A DNA stretch of 64,000 nucleotides, from contig NZ_AP024849.1 in the NCBI RefSeq assembly GCF_019977655.1, forward strand, positions 1,893,001 to 1,957,000. The letters are read 5' to 3'. The position numbers were made by a program, and so were the translations under genes. The DNA comes from Clostridium gelidum. Its GTDB lineage: Bacteria; Bacillota; Clostridia; Clostridiales; Clostridiaceae. The notes beneath the pieces are model-generated. The model was not told the DNA's origin. It did no database searches and saw only the letters and a program-made list of their open reading frames with translations. Positions 34,645 to 43,239 of this stretch are shown piece after piece (the first letter of the stretch is position 1; the number at the start of each line of letters is the position of its first letter).

Positions 34645-36501
34645 ATGGCGAAAAAAAATTATGAACAACTTGCAAAAGAAGTGGTTGATAAAGTTGGCGG
34701 GATAGAAAATATTAATAGTTTATTCCATTGTGTGACTAGATTAAGATTTAAGTTAAAGGAAACGTCAAAAGCAGATAAAGAATCAATTAAAAATATAAAA
34801 GGTGTATTAACTGTAGTCGAAGGAAATGGTCAATTTCAAGTTGTTATTGGAAATGAAGTTTCAGATGTATTTGATACAGTATTAAATATGTATCCAGAAA
34901 TTAAAAGTGAAGCTGAAACAAAGGTTGTAGAAGAAAAGCCGTCTGGAAATATATTAACTCGTGCGTTTAATACAATGGCATCTATTTTTACTCCAATAAT
35001 AATAGCGCTAGCTGGATCCGGTATGATTAAGGCAGTTCTTGTTATTTTAACAACATATGGACTTATGGATAAAGCAGGAAGTACTTATAAAATATTAAGT
35101 GCTGCTGGAAATAGTGTATTCTATTTCTTACCATTATTTTTAGCATTTAGTGCAGCAAAAACTTTTAAGGTTAATCCATTTATTTCAGTAGCAATAATTG
35201 GAGCATTAATGGAACCTAATTTTACAGGATTAATGAAAGCAAATGGAGATATGGCATCTTTTGTTGGTATTCCAGTTGTGCTAATGGGATATTCAGGAAC
35301 TGTTATTCCTTCAATATTAACCATATGGGCATACTCATATTTAGAAAAATTCTTAAAGAAATTTATTCCTAAAAGTATTGAAATATTTGCACTATCAATG
35401 GTTGCGTTGCTTATTATGGTTCCCCTAGCTGTAATAGTAATTGGACCAATTGGCGTAACACTTGGAAATGGAATGGGATATGTAATCAATACCTTAAGTT
35501 CTAATAATGGATTGTTAGCAGGTCTTATTGTAGGTGCAGGGTGGACATATTTAGTTATGATGGGTATTCATTGGGGAGTTGTTCCAATAATGATAAATAA
35601 CCTTTCAAATTTAGGATATGATGTCATTAGACCAATGATTGCAGCTGCTACATTTGCTAGTGCAGGTGTTGCTTTAGGTGTGTTTCTTCGTTCTAGAAAT
35701 AAGGAAACAAGAGGACTTGCAGCATCATCCTTGGTTCCAGCATTATTAGGTGGGATTACAGAACCTATAGTGTATGGTTTATCTGTAAAATATAAGAAGC
35801 CTTTAATAGCTCAAACTATAGCAGGTGGAATTGCAGGAGCATTTATAGGAGCGTTCCACACAAAAGCAATTGTATATGTATTTCCAGCGTTAACAACATT
35901 ACCAGCTTTCTTCGGAGACACTTTTACAATTTATATAATCGGTATAATTATGGCATTCACAATTTCAGCAGCATTAACATATTTTTTTGGTTTTGATGAG
36001 GGTGAAACTACTTCAAGACCTGCAAAAGCTAATAAGAGTGATTTAGAATTGGTTTCATGTATTCAAGGAGAAATGATTAATATAGAACAAGTTCAGGATC
36101 AAGTCTTCGCAGGTAAGGCAATGGGAGAAGGTATTGCGTTTATACCTGAAAATGGAGTGGTAACATCACCAATAGATGGAATTATTGAAGTGGCATTTCC
36201 AACAGGTCATGCAGTGGGAATTAAATCAAGTAATAACATAGAAGTATTAATACACGTTGGTATAAATACAGTTGAATTAAAAGGTGAACATTTCAAAATG
36301 CTTGTTAATCAAGGCGAAAGCGTAAGAAAGGGACAACAATTAATTCAATTTGATTTAGAAGCAATAAAGGAAAAAGGTTACGATACAACAACTATGATGA
36401 TTATAACTAATAGTAATGAATTTAATGGCGTAAATATAGATGAATATCGTCATGTAAATAATGAGGATAGGGTTATGAACTTGATAATGAAGGAGGCATA
36501 A
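34645..36501 (+). CDS. PTS beta-glucoside transporter, EIIBCA fusion
   Basis: 618 aa, full length, ATG behind AGGAGG. EIIB domain 1-90 with phospho-Cys in LFHCVTRLRFKL; EIIC about 105-450 with ten hydrophobic segments and the GITEPIVYGL motif; EIIA 470-610 with phospho-His in LIHVGINTVEL. It imports and phosphorylates a beta-glucoside such as cellobiose, salicin or arbutin. The gene ends 2 bp before the first GH1 gene. No LicT-type RAT antiterminator site is visible upstream. Confidence 0.94.
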   Translation: MAKKNYEQLAKEVVDKVGGIENINSLFHCVTRLRFKLKETSKADKESIKNIKGVLTVVEGNGQFQVVIGNEVSDVFDTVLNMYPEIKSEAETKVVEEKPSGNILTRAFNTMASIFTPIIIALAGSGMIKAVLVILTTYGLMDKAGSTYKILSAAGNSVFYFLPLFLAFSAAKTFKVNPFISVAIIGALMEPNFTGLMKANGDMASFVGIPVVLMGYSGTVIPSILTIWAYSYLEKFLKKFIPKSIEIFALSMVALLIMVPLAVIVIGPIGVTLGNGMGYVINTLSSNNGLLAGLIVGAGWTYLVMMGIHWGVVPIMINNLSNLGYDVIRPMIAAATFASAGVALGVFLRSRNKETRGLAASSLVPALLGGITEPIVYGLSVKYKKPLIAQTIAGGIAGAFIGAFHTKAIVYVFPALTTLPAFFGDTFTIYIIGIIMAFTISAALTYFFGFDEGETTSRPAKANKSDLELVSCIQGEMINIEQVQDQVFAGKAMGEGIAFIPENGVVTSPIDGIIEVAFPTGHAVGIKSSNNIEVLIHVGINTVELKGEHFKMLVNQGESVRKGQQLIQFDLEAIKEKGYDTTTMMIITNSNEFNGVNIDEYRHVNNEDRVMNLIMKEA

Positions 36502-36503
36502 AT

Positions 36504-37910
36504 ATGGGATTTCAAAAAGAATTTTTATGGGGGGGAGCAATTGCAGCTAACCAAGCAGAAGGCGCTTATAATGAAGATGGTAAGGGATTAAGTGTTGCAG
36601 ATGTACTGCCAGTGGGAAAGGATCGTTTCAAGAATATATCTTTGAACATAGAAGATGATAAATATTATCCAAGTCATGAGGCAATAGATTTTTATCACAC
36701 TTATAAAGAGGATTTGAAGGAATTATCAGAATTAGGCATGAAGTGTTTCAGGACATCTATAGCATGGAGCCGAATTTTTCCAAATGGAGATGAAACAGAG
36801 CCAAATGAAAAGGGATTAAAATTTTACGATAATTTATTTGATGAATTATTAAAGTATAATATGGAGCCTGTTATTACAATTTCACATTTTGAAACACCAC
36901 TTAATTTAATTAAAAAATATGGCGGATGGAAAAATAGAAAGTTAATTGATTTTTATACAAACTACTGTAATGTTATATTTAATAGATATAAAGATAAAGT
37001 GAAGTATTGGATGACATTTAATGAAATAAATCATGCACATACATTACCACTTATTGCAGCTGCAATTGAAGTAAAGGAAGATGAGAACAAACTTCAAAAT
37101 ATTTATCAGGCAAGTCATAATATGTTAGTAGCAAGTGCAAAAGCTGTTATAATGGGACATGATATTAACAAAGAATTTAAGCTTGGATGTATGCTTTCTT
37201 TATCGCCAATTTATCCAGCTACTTGCAAGCCTGAAGATGTTTTTGAATCATATGAGTTACGTCGTCGTTCACTTTTTTATAGTGATATTCAGCTTCTTGG
37301 AGAATATCCATCATACTTTAATCGTATAGAAAAGGAAAATAATATTTCTATAGAAATGGAACCAGGAGATAAAGATATTTTAAAAAGAGGTACTTGTGAT
37401 TATTTAGGATTTAGTTATTATCGTTCATCTTTACATGAAGCAGGAATGAAGATTCTTGGAAATACTGGAGGATTGTTAGGTAAGAAAAATCCATATTTGA
37501 AAGAAAGTAAGTGGGGATGGCCAATAGATCCATTAGGTTTACGTTATGTATGTAATGAACTGACAGATCGTTATCACAAGCCACTATTTATTGTAGAAAA
37601 TGGCTTAGGTACTAGTGATGAAATCGCTGATGATGGAAAGATTCATGATGATGAGAGAATGGAGTATTTAAAAGAACATGTAATCATGATGAAAGAAGCA
37701 ATAGAGGATGGAGCAGACATATTAGGCTATACTTGGTGGGGACCTATAGATATTGTTTCGGCAGGTACTGGAGAAATGAAAAAGCGATATGGTTTTGTGT
37801 ATGTAGATAGAAATAATGATGGTAGTGGGACATTTAAGCGTATGAGAAAAGAAAGTTATAATTATTATAGACAAATTATAGAAAGTAATGGCAAAAATTT
37901 AGGCAGATAA
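36504..37910 (+). CDS. 6-phospho-beta-glucosidase, GH1 (first copy)
   Basis: 468 aa. GH1 signatures: N-terminal FLWGGAIAANQAEGAY, acid/base Glu in MTFNEIN, nucleophile in FIVENGLGTSDE, and the phosphate-binding C-terminal region typical of the 6-phospho branch (STGEMKKRYGFVYVD-like, here GTGEMKKRYGFVYVD). It hydrolyses the 6-phospho-beta-glucoside delivered by the PTS, giving glucose 6-phosphate. Its ribosome binding site AGGAGG lies in the end of the transporter gene. Confidence 0.94.
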   Translation: MGFQKEFLWGGAIAANQAEGAYNEDGKGLSVADVLPVGKDRFKNISLNIEDDKYYPSHEAIDFYHTYKEDLKELSELGMKCFRTSIAWSRIFPNGDETEPNEKGLKFYDNLFDELLKYNMEPVITISHFETPLNLIKKYGGWKNRKLIDFYTNYCNVIFNRYKDKVKYWMTFNEINHAHTLPLIAAAIEVKEDENKLQNIYQASHNMLVASAKAVIMGHDINKEFKLGCMLSLSPIYPATCKPEDVFESYELRRRSLFYSDIQLLGEYPSYFNRIEKENNISIEMEPGDKDILKRGTCDYLGFSYYRSSLHEAGMKILGNTGGLLGKKNPYLKESKWGWPIDPLGLRYVCNELTDRYHKPLFIVENGLGTSDEIADDGKIHDDERMEYLKEHVIMMKEAIEDGADILGYTWWGPIDIVSAGTGEMKKRYGFVYVDRNNDGSGTFKRMRKESYNYYRQIIESNGKNLGR

Positions 37911-37928
37911 AATGGAGGAATTATTATC

Positions 37929-39392
37929 ATGGGTAAAATATCATTTCCAAAAGGATTTTTATGGGGAGGTGCAATAGCTGCAAATCAAGCAGAAGGAGCA
38001 TGGAATATTGATGGCAAAGGAATGTCGGTGGCAGATGTTGCTATGTATAAGCCTCATATTGATATAAAAGATTATGTTAATCAATGGTATGTTGGATTAA
38101 AGGATATAGAGAATTCCATGAAAGCTAAAGAAGACACTTATTATCCAAAGCGTAGAGGAATTGATTTTTATCATCATTATAAAGAAGACATAGCCTTATT
38201 TAAAGAAATGGGATTCAAGACGCTACGTGTTTCTATAGCATGGACACGCATATTTCCAAATGGTAATGAAGAAAAACCAAATGAAAAAGGATTGCAATTT
38301 TATGAAGAACTTTTCAAAGAATTAAGAGCAAATAATATAGAACCATTGGTTACTTTATCTCATTATGAAATGCCAATTTATTTGGTGAATCATTATGATG
38401 GCTGGGTATCCCGTGAGTTAGTTGACATGTTTGTAAAATATGCTAAAGTATGTTTTGATCGTTATAAGGATTTAGTTAAGTATTGGCTAACCTTTAATGA
38501 AATAGATAGTGTTTTCCGTCACCCATTTACTACAGTAGGAGTTGTAGAAGAAAAGTATGCTAATAAGAAAGAAGCTGAAAAAGCAATATATCAAGCTTTA
38601 CATCATCAATTTATAGCAAGTGCTTTAGCGACCCAATATTGTCATGAAATAATACCAAATTCTCAGGTTGGATGCATGGTTACAAAAACGTTAACTTATC
38701 CAGAAACATGTAATCCAGATGATATTATTTTGGCTCAAAGAGATAACAGAAATAATTTTGTTTATACAGATGTACAAGTATTAGGTGAATATCCAAGGCA
38801 TTTATTAAATTATTTTAATAAGAATAACATAGATGTAAAAATGAATGAAGGTGATGAGGCAATTTTAAAACAATATACAGTAGACTTCATTTCATTTAGT
38901 TATTATATGTCAATGGTACAAAGTATAAATGCTGAAAATCGTGAAAAGGTAGGCGGAAATTTAGTAACAGGAGTTAAAAATCCATATCTTCCTATAAGTG
39001 AATGGGGATGGCAAGTAGATCCAAAGGGATTACGTGTTTCATTAATTGATTTATATGATCGTTATCGTAAACCATTATGGATAGTTGAAAATGGAATTGG
39101 AGCTTATGATAAAATTGAAGAAGATGGTTCTATTAATGATGACTATCGTATTGAATATTTTAGAAAACACTTTGAGCAAATTGCACTTGCAATTGATGAA
39201 GGTGTTGAATGTATGGGATATACATCATGGGCATGTATTGATATTGTAAGTGCATCAACATCTCAAATGAGCAAACGTTATGGATTTATCTATGTGGATG
39301 CAGATGATTTAGGAAATGGAACATATAAAAGATCAAGAAAGAAAAGTTTTTATTGGTATAAGAATGTAATTAAAAGTAATGGATTAGATTAA
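37929..39392 (+). CDS. 6-phospho-beta-glucosidase, GH1 (second copy)
   Basis: 487 aa, 18 bp after the first copy. Same framework (FLWGGAIAANQAEGAW, LTFNEID, WIVENGIGAYDK, MSKRYGFIYVDADD), but only about 50% identical to it. It has a longer loop near residues 35-55 (YVNQWYVGLKDIEN), which lines the aglycone site in this family, so the two enzymes probably prefer different aglycones. Both retain the catalytic Glu pair. The operon ends at the terminator at 39495. Confidence 0.93.
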   Translation: MGKISFPKGFLWGGAIAANQAEGAWNIDGKGMSVADVAMYKPHIDIKDYVNQWYVGLKDIENSMKAKEDTYYPKRRGIDFYHHYKEDIALFKEMGFKTLRVSIAWTRIFPNGNEEKPNEKGLQFYEELFKELRANNIEPLVTLSHYEMPIYLVNHYDGWVSRELVDMFVKYAKVCFDRYKDLVKYWLTFNEIDSVFRHPFTTVGVVEEKYANKKEAEKAIYQALHHQFIASALATQYCHEIIPNSQVGCMVTKTLTYPETCNPDDIILAQRDNRNNFVYTDVQVLGEYPRHLLNYFNKNNIDVKMNEGDEAILKQYTVDFISFSYYMSMVQSINAENREKVGGNLVTGVKNPYLPISEWGWQVDPKGLRVSLIDLYDRYRKPLWIVENGIGAYDKIEEDGSINDDYRIEYFRKHFEQIALAIDEGVECMGYTSWACIDIVSASTSQMSKRYGFIYVDADDLGNGTYKRSRKKSFYWYKNVIKSNGLD

Positions 39393-39494
39393 TATTTAAC
39401 ATTAACCCTATTGGAGCAGAGTGTTCTAATGGTATAAAATATTGGTGAAAATTTCAAGTTTTAGTGATTAAATTTATAGATTTTTGTGTTGGAC

Positions 39495-39537
39495 ATGCAC
39501 ACCTCTGATGTTTTTTGAATTAGGGGTGTGCATTTTG
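39495..39537 (+). terminator. Terminator of the beta-glucoside operon
   Basis: Perfect 9-bp stem ATGCACACC/GGTGTGCAT (39495-39503 with 39525-39533) and a short T-run. A second GGTGTGCAC follows about 15 bp later, which could form an alternative pair. Confidence 0.85.
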
Positions 39538-39655
39538 TTGTTTGGGTGTGCACTTTTTAGCGGAAATAATCATTACAAAAAAATAATCTTTCAAACATGG
39601 AACGTGTATTTATTCAAAGTGAAATTTTTGTTTTAAGAAGTTATATGGCAAGTTA

Positions 39656-39821
39656 TAAGGCACAATCAAAAAAATAACAAGTCCATCTGCCAGCATATTT
39701 TCCATCATCCTGCGTCAGCAAAATGCCATAATAGACTCGCTATGATGACACTTTACTTCCTTGCCTGATGAAAAATATCCATGACAGTTTTGGACTTGTT
39801 ATTTATTTTCATGTGCCTAAT
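39656..39821 (+). repeat. Near-complete MITE-like element (TTAGGCACA family)
   Basis: About 165 bp. Left end AAGGCACAATCAAAAAAATAAC + AAGTCC; right end GGACTTG + TTATTTATTTTCATGTGCCT: inverted repeats of about 28 bp with a few differences. The inside contains another inverted part around TGCCATAATAG/CTATGATG. No coding capacity. The same unit, longer by an insert, is found at 50341-50571. Confidence 0.88.
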
Positions 39822-39912
39822 TAAAATAAAAAGGTCAGAAGAACTTATAGTATAAAATATAAATGCAAATTAAGAATAATATCTAGTATTTAATATAAAG
39901 GAGCTGATTCAA

Positions 39913-40158
39913 ATGAAATGGCAGGAAGTTAGAGAAATGTATCCAAATCAATTTGTTAAATTTGAAATCGTGGAATACCATGAAGATGAGAAAACTAAAT
40001 ATGTTGATGAAGTTGCAGTGATAAAAGCAATAAAAGATGGTAGAGAAGCTATGAAGGAATTTACAAAATGCAAAAATGTTCAACTAATGTATAGCACAGA
40101 ACATGAAAGCATTGTTATAGAGAAAATTAAACATATTGGAATTAGAAGGAGTATATAA
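39913..40158 (+). CDS. Small conserved protein of a retropepsin-like gene pair
   Basis: 81 aa, ATG behind AAAGGAG. It starts MKWQEVREMYPNQFVKFEI and contains YVDEVAVIKAIKDGREA, a pattern I know from small Firmicutes proteins encoded directly before a retroviral-type aspartyl protease. Here the stop overlaps the next ATG (TAATG at 40156), the usual coupling, but the second gene is only a 24-codon fragment. Function unknown. Confidence 0.65.
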   Translation: MKWQEVREMYPNQFVKFEIVEYHEDEKTKYVDEVAVIKAIKDGREAMKEFTKCKNVQLMYSTEHESIVIEKIKHIGIRRSI

Positions 40159-40229
40159 TGAAAAGAAAAATACAAATAAAAAATCGATTACTATATACTT
40201 CTATAAAATTGGTCATTTACAAAGATTAA
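40158..40229 (+). pseudogene. Fragment of a retropepsin-like protease gene
   Basis: Reads MKRKIQIKNRLLYTSIKLVI and three more codons before a stop. This matches the first strand of small retropepsin-type proteins, which normally go on to a DTGS/A active site; nothing of that remains downstream. The partner gene at 39913 looks intact. Assignment rests on gene order and weak resemblance. Confidence 0.4.
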
Positions 40230-40304
40230 AAATTTATTAACAAGCTTTGTTAATATTGTTAAAAATTCAAATTGAATTATTTAGATTATAGCTACACTAA
40301 AAGT

Positions 40305-40336
40305 TCTTCTTATCTTATGGTAAGAAGATTTTTTGT
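40305..40336 (+). terminator. Terminator
   Basis: Stem TCTTCTTA/TAAGAAGA (40305-40312 with 40321-40328) with an 8-nt loop and six Ts. Confidence 0.82.
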
Positions 40337-40529
40337 GTTTCAATATATTTCACGAAAATAAATGCATAGCAATATTTAGACAATAATAAAAATGATTGGT
40401 ATAATTTTAAAGAATATACCCATATGAAAAAGGCGCGAAGCGCAACCAAGAAATTATTAAGCGCAATTAAGATAATTTAGATTAAAATTGTGTAGCAATT
40501 TGTTCTGTACCTAAAAGGAGAGATAAGTA

Positions 40530-41219
40530 ATGGAAAAGATATATATTATTGAGGATGATTTAAAGCTTAGTGATATTACTAAAGAGTATTTAGAGAATAA
40601 TGGATACATAGTGCATCAAACAGAAAGTTTTATTAATATAATGGATGAGGTTAATGAAATAAAGCCAAATCTTATTATTTTAGATATAAACCTTCCATAT
40701 TTTGATGGCTATTATATATGTAGAGAAATTAGGCAAAGTTCAAATATACCTATAATTATTACATCAGCTAGAAGTGGAGATACGGATCAGATATTAGCTG
40801 TTGATTTGGGAGCAGATGATTACATAACCAAACCATTTAAATTGGATATATTGAATTCTAAAATTAAAGCGGTACTTAGAAGAAGCTATGGAGAATATGC
40901 TGAAACAAAAACTACAGTTAATATTAATGGACTAGTTTTAGATTCACATAATTATCAAATAATATATAAAGAAAAATCATTTGAAATTAGTAAGAATGAA
41001 CTAAAATTGCTAAAAAAGTTTTTTGATAATTCAGGGGAAATTTTATCAAGAGCTATATTGTTTGAAGAACTTTGGGATGATGGAAATTTCATAGATGAGA
41101 ATACATTGAATGTAAACATCACTAGAATTAGAAATATTTTAAAGGAGCTTGGGCTAGTTGATGTTATAAAAACTAAGAGAGGGGTAGGCTATATTTTAGA
41201 TGTAGCTGCCATAATTTAA
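40530..41219 (+). CDS. OmpR-family response regulator, BceR-like
   Basis: 229 aa, ATG behind AAAGGAGAG. Receiver with EDDL, Asp in LIILDINLPYFDGY, Thr/Ser in IIITSARSG and Lys in DDYITKPF. Winged-helix DNA-binding domain with ELKLLKKFFDNSGEILSRA and IRNILKELG...VIKTKRGVGYIL. With the intramembrane-sensing kinase next to it and ABC transporters downstream it fits the Bce type, which responds to peptide antibiotics. Confidence 0.92.
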   Translation: MEKIYIIEDDLKLSDITKEYLENNGYIVHQTESFINIMDEVNEIKPNLIILDINLPYFDGYYICREIRQSSNIPIIITSARSGDTDQILAVDLGADDYITKPFKLDILNSKIKAVLRRSYGEYAETKTTVNINGLVLDSHNYQIIYKEKSFEISKNELKLLKKFFDNSGEILSRAILFEELWDDGNFIDENTLNVNITRIRNILKELGLVDVIKTKRGVGYILDVAAII

Positions 41220-41230
41220 GGTATAAATTT

Positions 41231-42241
41231 ATGAAAAAGACAGTTGCTAATTTCGTTATAGATAGGACAAGTTATATTTTATTTATGTTTATAAATTCCA
41301 TATTAATAATAACTTTTTATAGCTTAACGGTTAATGACACGGTAGAGATATTATATCCAATTTCAATAACAATATTTTTAATGTTAAGTTATTTAGTCAT
41401 TGATTTTATTAAATATTCAAGATTCAATATAGATATACAAAATTCTAGGAATGAAAGAAATTATAATATAAGATGTGCTACAAAAGAACAAAAGGAGATA
41501 TATTCTCTTTTAAAAGAGCTTAATCTTGAGCATATAAAAAATGAAAATAATATAGTTAATAAATATAAAGAAAAAGAACATTTTTTAGCTAATAGTATTC
41601 ATAAATTTAAAAACTATATATCTGTTATGGCATTAATAATAGATAAGGGAAAGTCACAGGAAGTAATAGAAAGAGATATTTTAATTGATATAGAAAAAGA
41701 AAATAACAATTTAGAATCTTCTTTAGAGCAAGTTCTAAGTTTTATTAGAATCGATAGTTTTGGAAATGATTTAGAATTAACTAATGTAAACATTGTGCAG
41801 GAATTGAAAAATATAATTAACGATAATAAAAGTAAATTTATTCATAATGAAGTTTTTCCAGTGTTTGAATGTAGTGAAAATGATATATACATATGTACAG
41901 ATAAAAAATGGAATAGAATAATAATAGAACAGATTATTACGAATGCAATAAAATATACAGTAAATAATAGTAATAGAAAGGTTTATTTTAATATTGAAAG
42001 CAGTAATGAAGAAGTAATACTTAGTATAAGAGATAATGGCATAGGAATACCTGAATATGATTTAAAGAGAGTATTTGAAGCATTTTTTACAGGCGAGAAT
42101 GGACGAAAAATAAGAAATTCTACAGGTATTGGATTATTCATTAGTAAAGAGATATGCAAAAAATTAGGACATACTATTGAGATTAATTCTAAGATTAATG
42201 TAGGTACAGAAGTGAGGATTAGTTACCTTTCAAAATTGTAA
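41231..42241 (+). CDS. Intramembrane-sensing histidine kinase, BceS-like
   Basis: 336 aa. Two membrane helices (about 14-32 and 42-62) with only about ten residues between them, so there is no external sensor; this is the hallmark of BceS-type kinases, which read the state of their ABC transporter. DHp region with LANSIHKFKNYISVMALII (His near residue 125) and HATPase with IIEQIITNAIKYTV, IRDNGIGI and TGIGLFISKEI. It begins 11 bp after the regulator gene. Confidence 0.92.
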   Translation: MKKTVANFVIDRTSYILFMFINSILIITFYSLTVNDTVEILYPISITIFLMLSYLVIDFIKYSRFNIDIQNSRNERNYNIRCATKEQKEIYSLLKELNLEHIKNENNIVNKYKEKEHFLANSIHKFKNYISVMALIIDKGKSQEVIERDILIDIEKENNNLESSLEQVLSFIRIDSFGNDLELTNVNIVQELKNIINDNKSKFIHNEVFPVFECSENDIYICTDKKWNRIIIEQIITNAIKYTVNNSNRKVYFNIESSNEEVILSIRDNGIGIPEYDLKRVFEAFFTGENGRKIRNSTGIGLFISKEICKKLGHTIEINSKINVGTEVRISYLSKL

Positions 42242-42362
42242 GGTTATTTTAAGGTTAATGCATTCTTTAGTGTGACTATAAAATGTAATATTGAATTAGG
42301 AATAAGAAAGAAGATAACAAGTTAAATATGTGAGTTTATATTTTATAAAAATAAGCGAGCAT

Positions 42363-42394
42363 ACTGACTTGTTATTCTATTTCAAAGACCTAAA
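42363..42394 (+). repeat. Relic end of the TTAGGCACA repeat
   Basis: ACTGACTTGTTATTCTATTTC followed by AAAGACCTAAA; resembles the right end of the complete copies with several substitutions, and the relic at 11723 in its first bases. Confidence 0.45.
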
Positions 42395-42483
42395 ATGAGT
42401 GGATTTGAAATAGCTTAATTGGTAAGACAATATAATTAGGCTATTATGAAGCTCAATTAGATATTATGAATAGGAGATATAAT

Positions 42484-43239
42484 ATGGAAGCATTAAGAGT
42501 TGAAAATATCTCAAAATCATTTGGGATAAAGAAAAATAAAATATTGGCTTTAAATGATATTAGTTTTTCTCTAAATAAGGGGGAATTACTTGCGATTATG
42601 GGGAGCAGCGGATCAGGGAAAAGCACACTACTAAATATACTTGGAGCATTAGATTCACCAGATTCAGGTAAGGTTTATCTAAATGGAAAATTGCAAAAAG
42701 ACTATCACATAGAACCTTTTGCAACTAAATATAGAAGTGAAAATATAGGATTTATTTTTCAATCATTTAATTTATTGAGGGACTTAAGTGTTGAAGAAAA
42801 TGTGGCTCTGCCATTAATTTTGCAAGGCATGAATTCTAAGGAAGTAAGTAAAAAAGTTCAACAAGAATTAAATTTAGTTGGTTTAGAAAGGTGGAAAAAG
42901 CATAGACCATTGGAACTCTCAGGAGGGCAACAACAACGGGTGGCCATAGCAAGAGCTAAGATTACAGAACCTAATTTATTACTTGCAGATGAACCTACAG
43001 GTAATCTTGATTACAACACTTCTTTAGAAGTGCTTAACATATTTAAGATGATGAGAGAGAAATTAAATCAAAGTATTATAATTGTAACTCATGATCCTAT
43101 GGTAGCAAGTTATGCTGATAGAGTATTATTTTTTTATGATGGACAAATTGTAGATGAATATGAAAATAAAGAAAATAATAAGGATAATATAGATATTATA
43201 TTAAAGAAATTTAAAGGAGTTATTAGTAAACATGATTAA
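42484..43239 (+). CDS. ABC transporter ATPase (first transporter)
   Basis: 251 aa from the ATG at 42484 (AGGAG at 7 nt). Complete ABC motor: Walker A MGSSGSGKSTLLN, Q-loop FIFQSFNLLRDL, signature LSGGQQQRVAIARAK, Walker B LLLADEPTGNLD, H-loop IIVTHD. It belongs to the LolD/MacB/BceA family. It overlaps the permease gene by 8 bp. A TATAAT at 42431-42436 may be part of its promoter; I do not find a clear BceR-type box. Confidence 0.94.
   Translation: MEALRVENISKSFGIKKNKILALNDISFSLNKGELLAIMGSSGSGKSTLLNILGALDSPDSGKVYLNGKLQKDYHIEPFATKYRSENIGFIFQSFNLLRDLSVEENVALPLILQGMNSKEVSKKVQQELNLVGLERWKKHRPLELSGGQQQRVAIARAKITEPNLLLADEPTGNLDYNTSLEVLNIFKMMREKLNQSIIIVTHDPMVASYADRVLFFYDGQIVDEYENKENNKDNIDIILKKFKGVISKHD

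Noticed and set aside
39400..40530. CRISPR array search in repeat-rich gaps
   Set aside because: The repeats are few, long, dispersed and inverted at the ends; no regularly spaced direct repeats occur anywhere in the window and no cas genes are present.
42241..42483. Search for a BceR-type inverted repeat before the ABC genes
   Set aside because: No TnACA-N4-TGTAA-like motif was found by eye; only a -10-like TATAAT at 42431.
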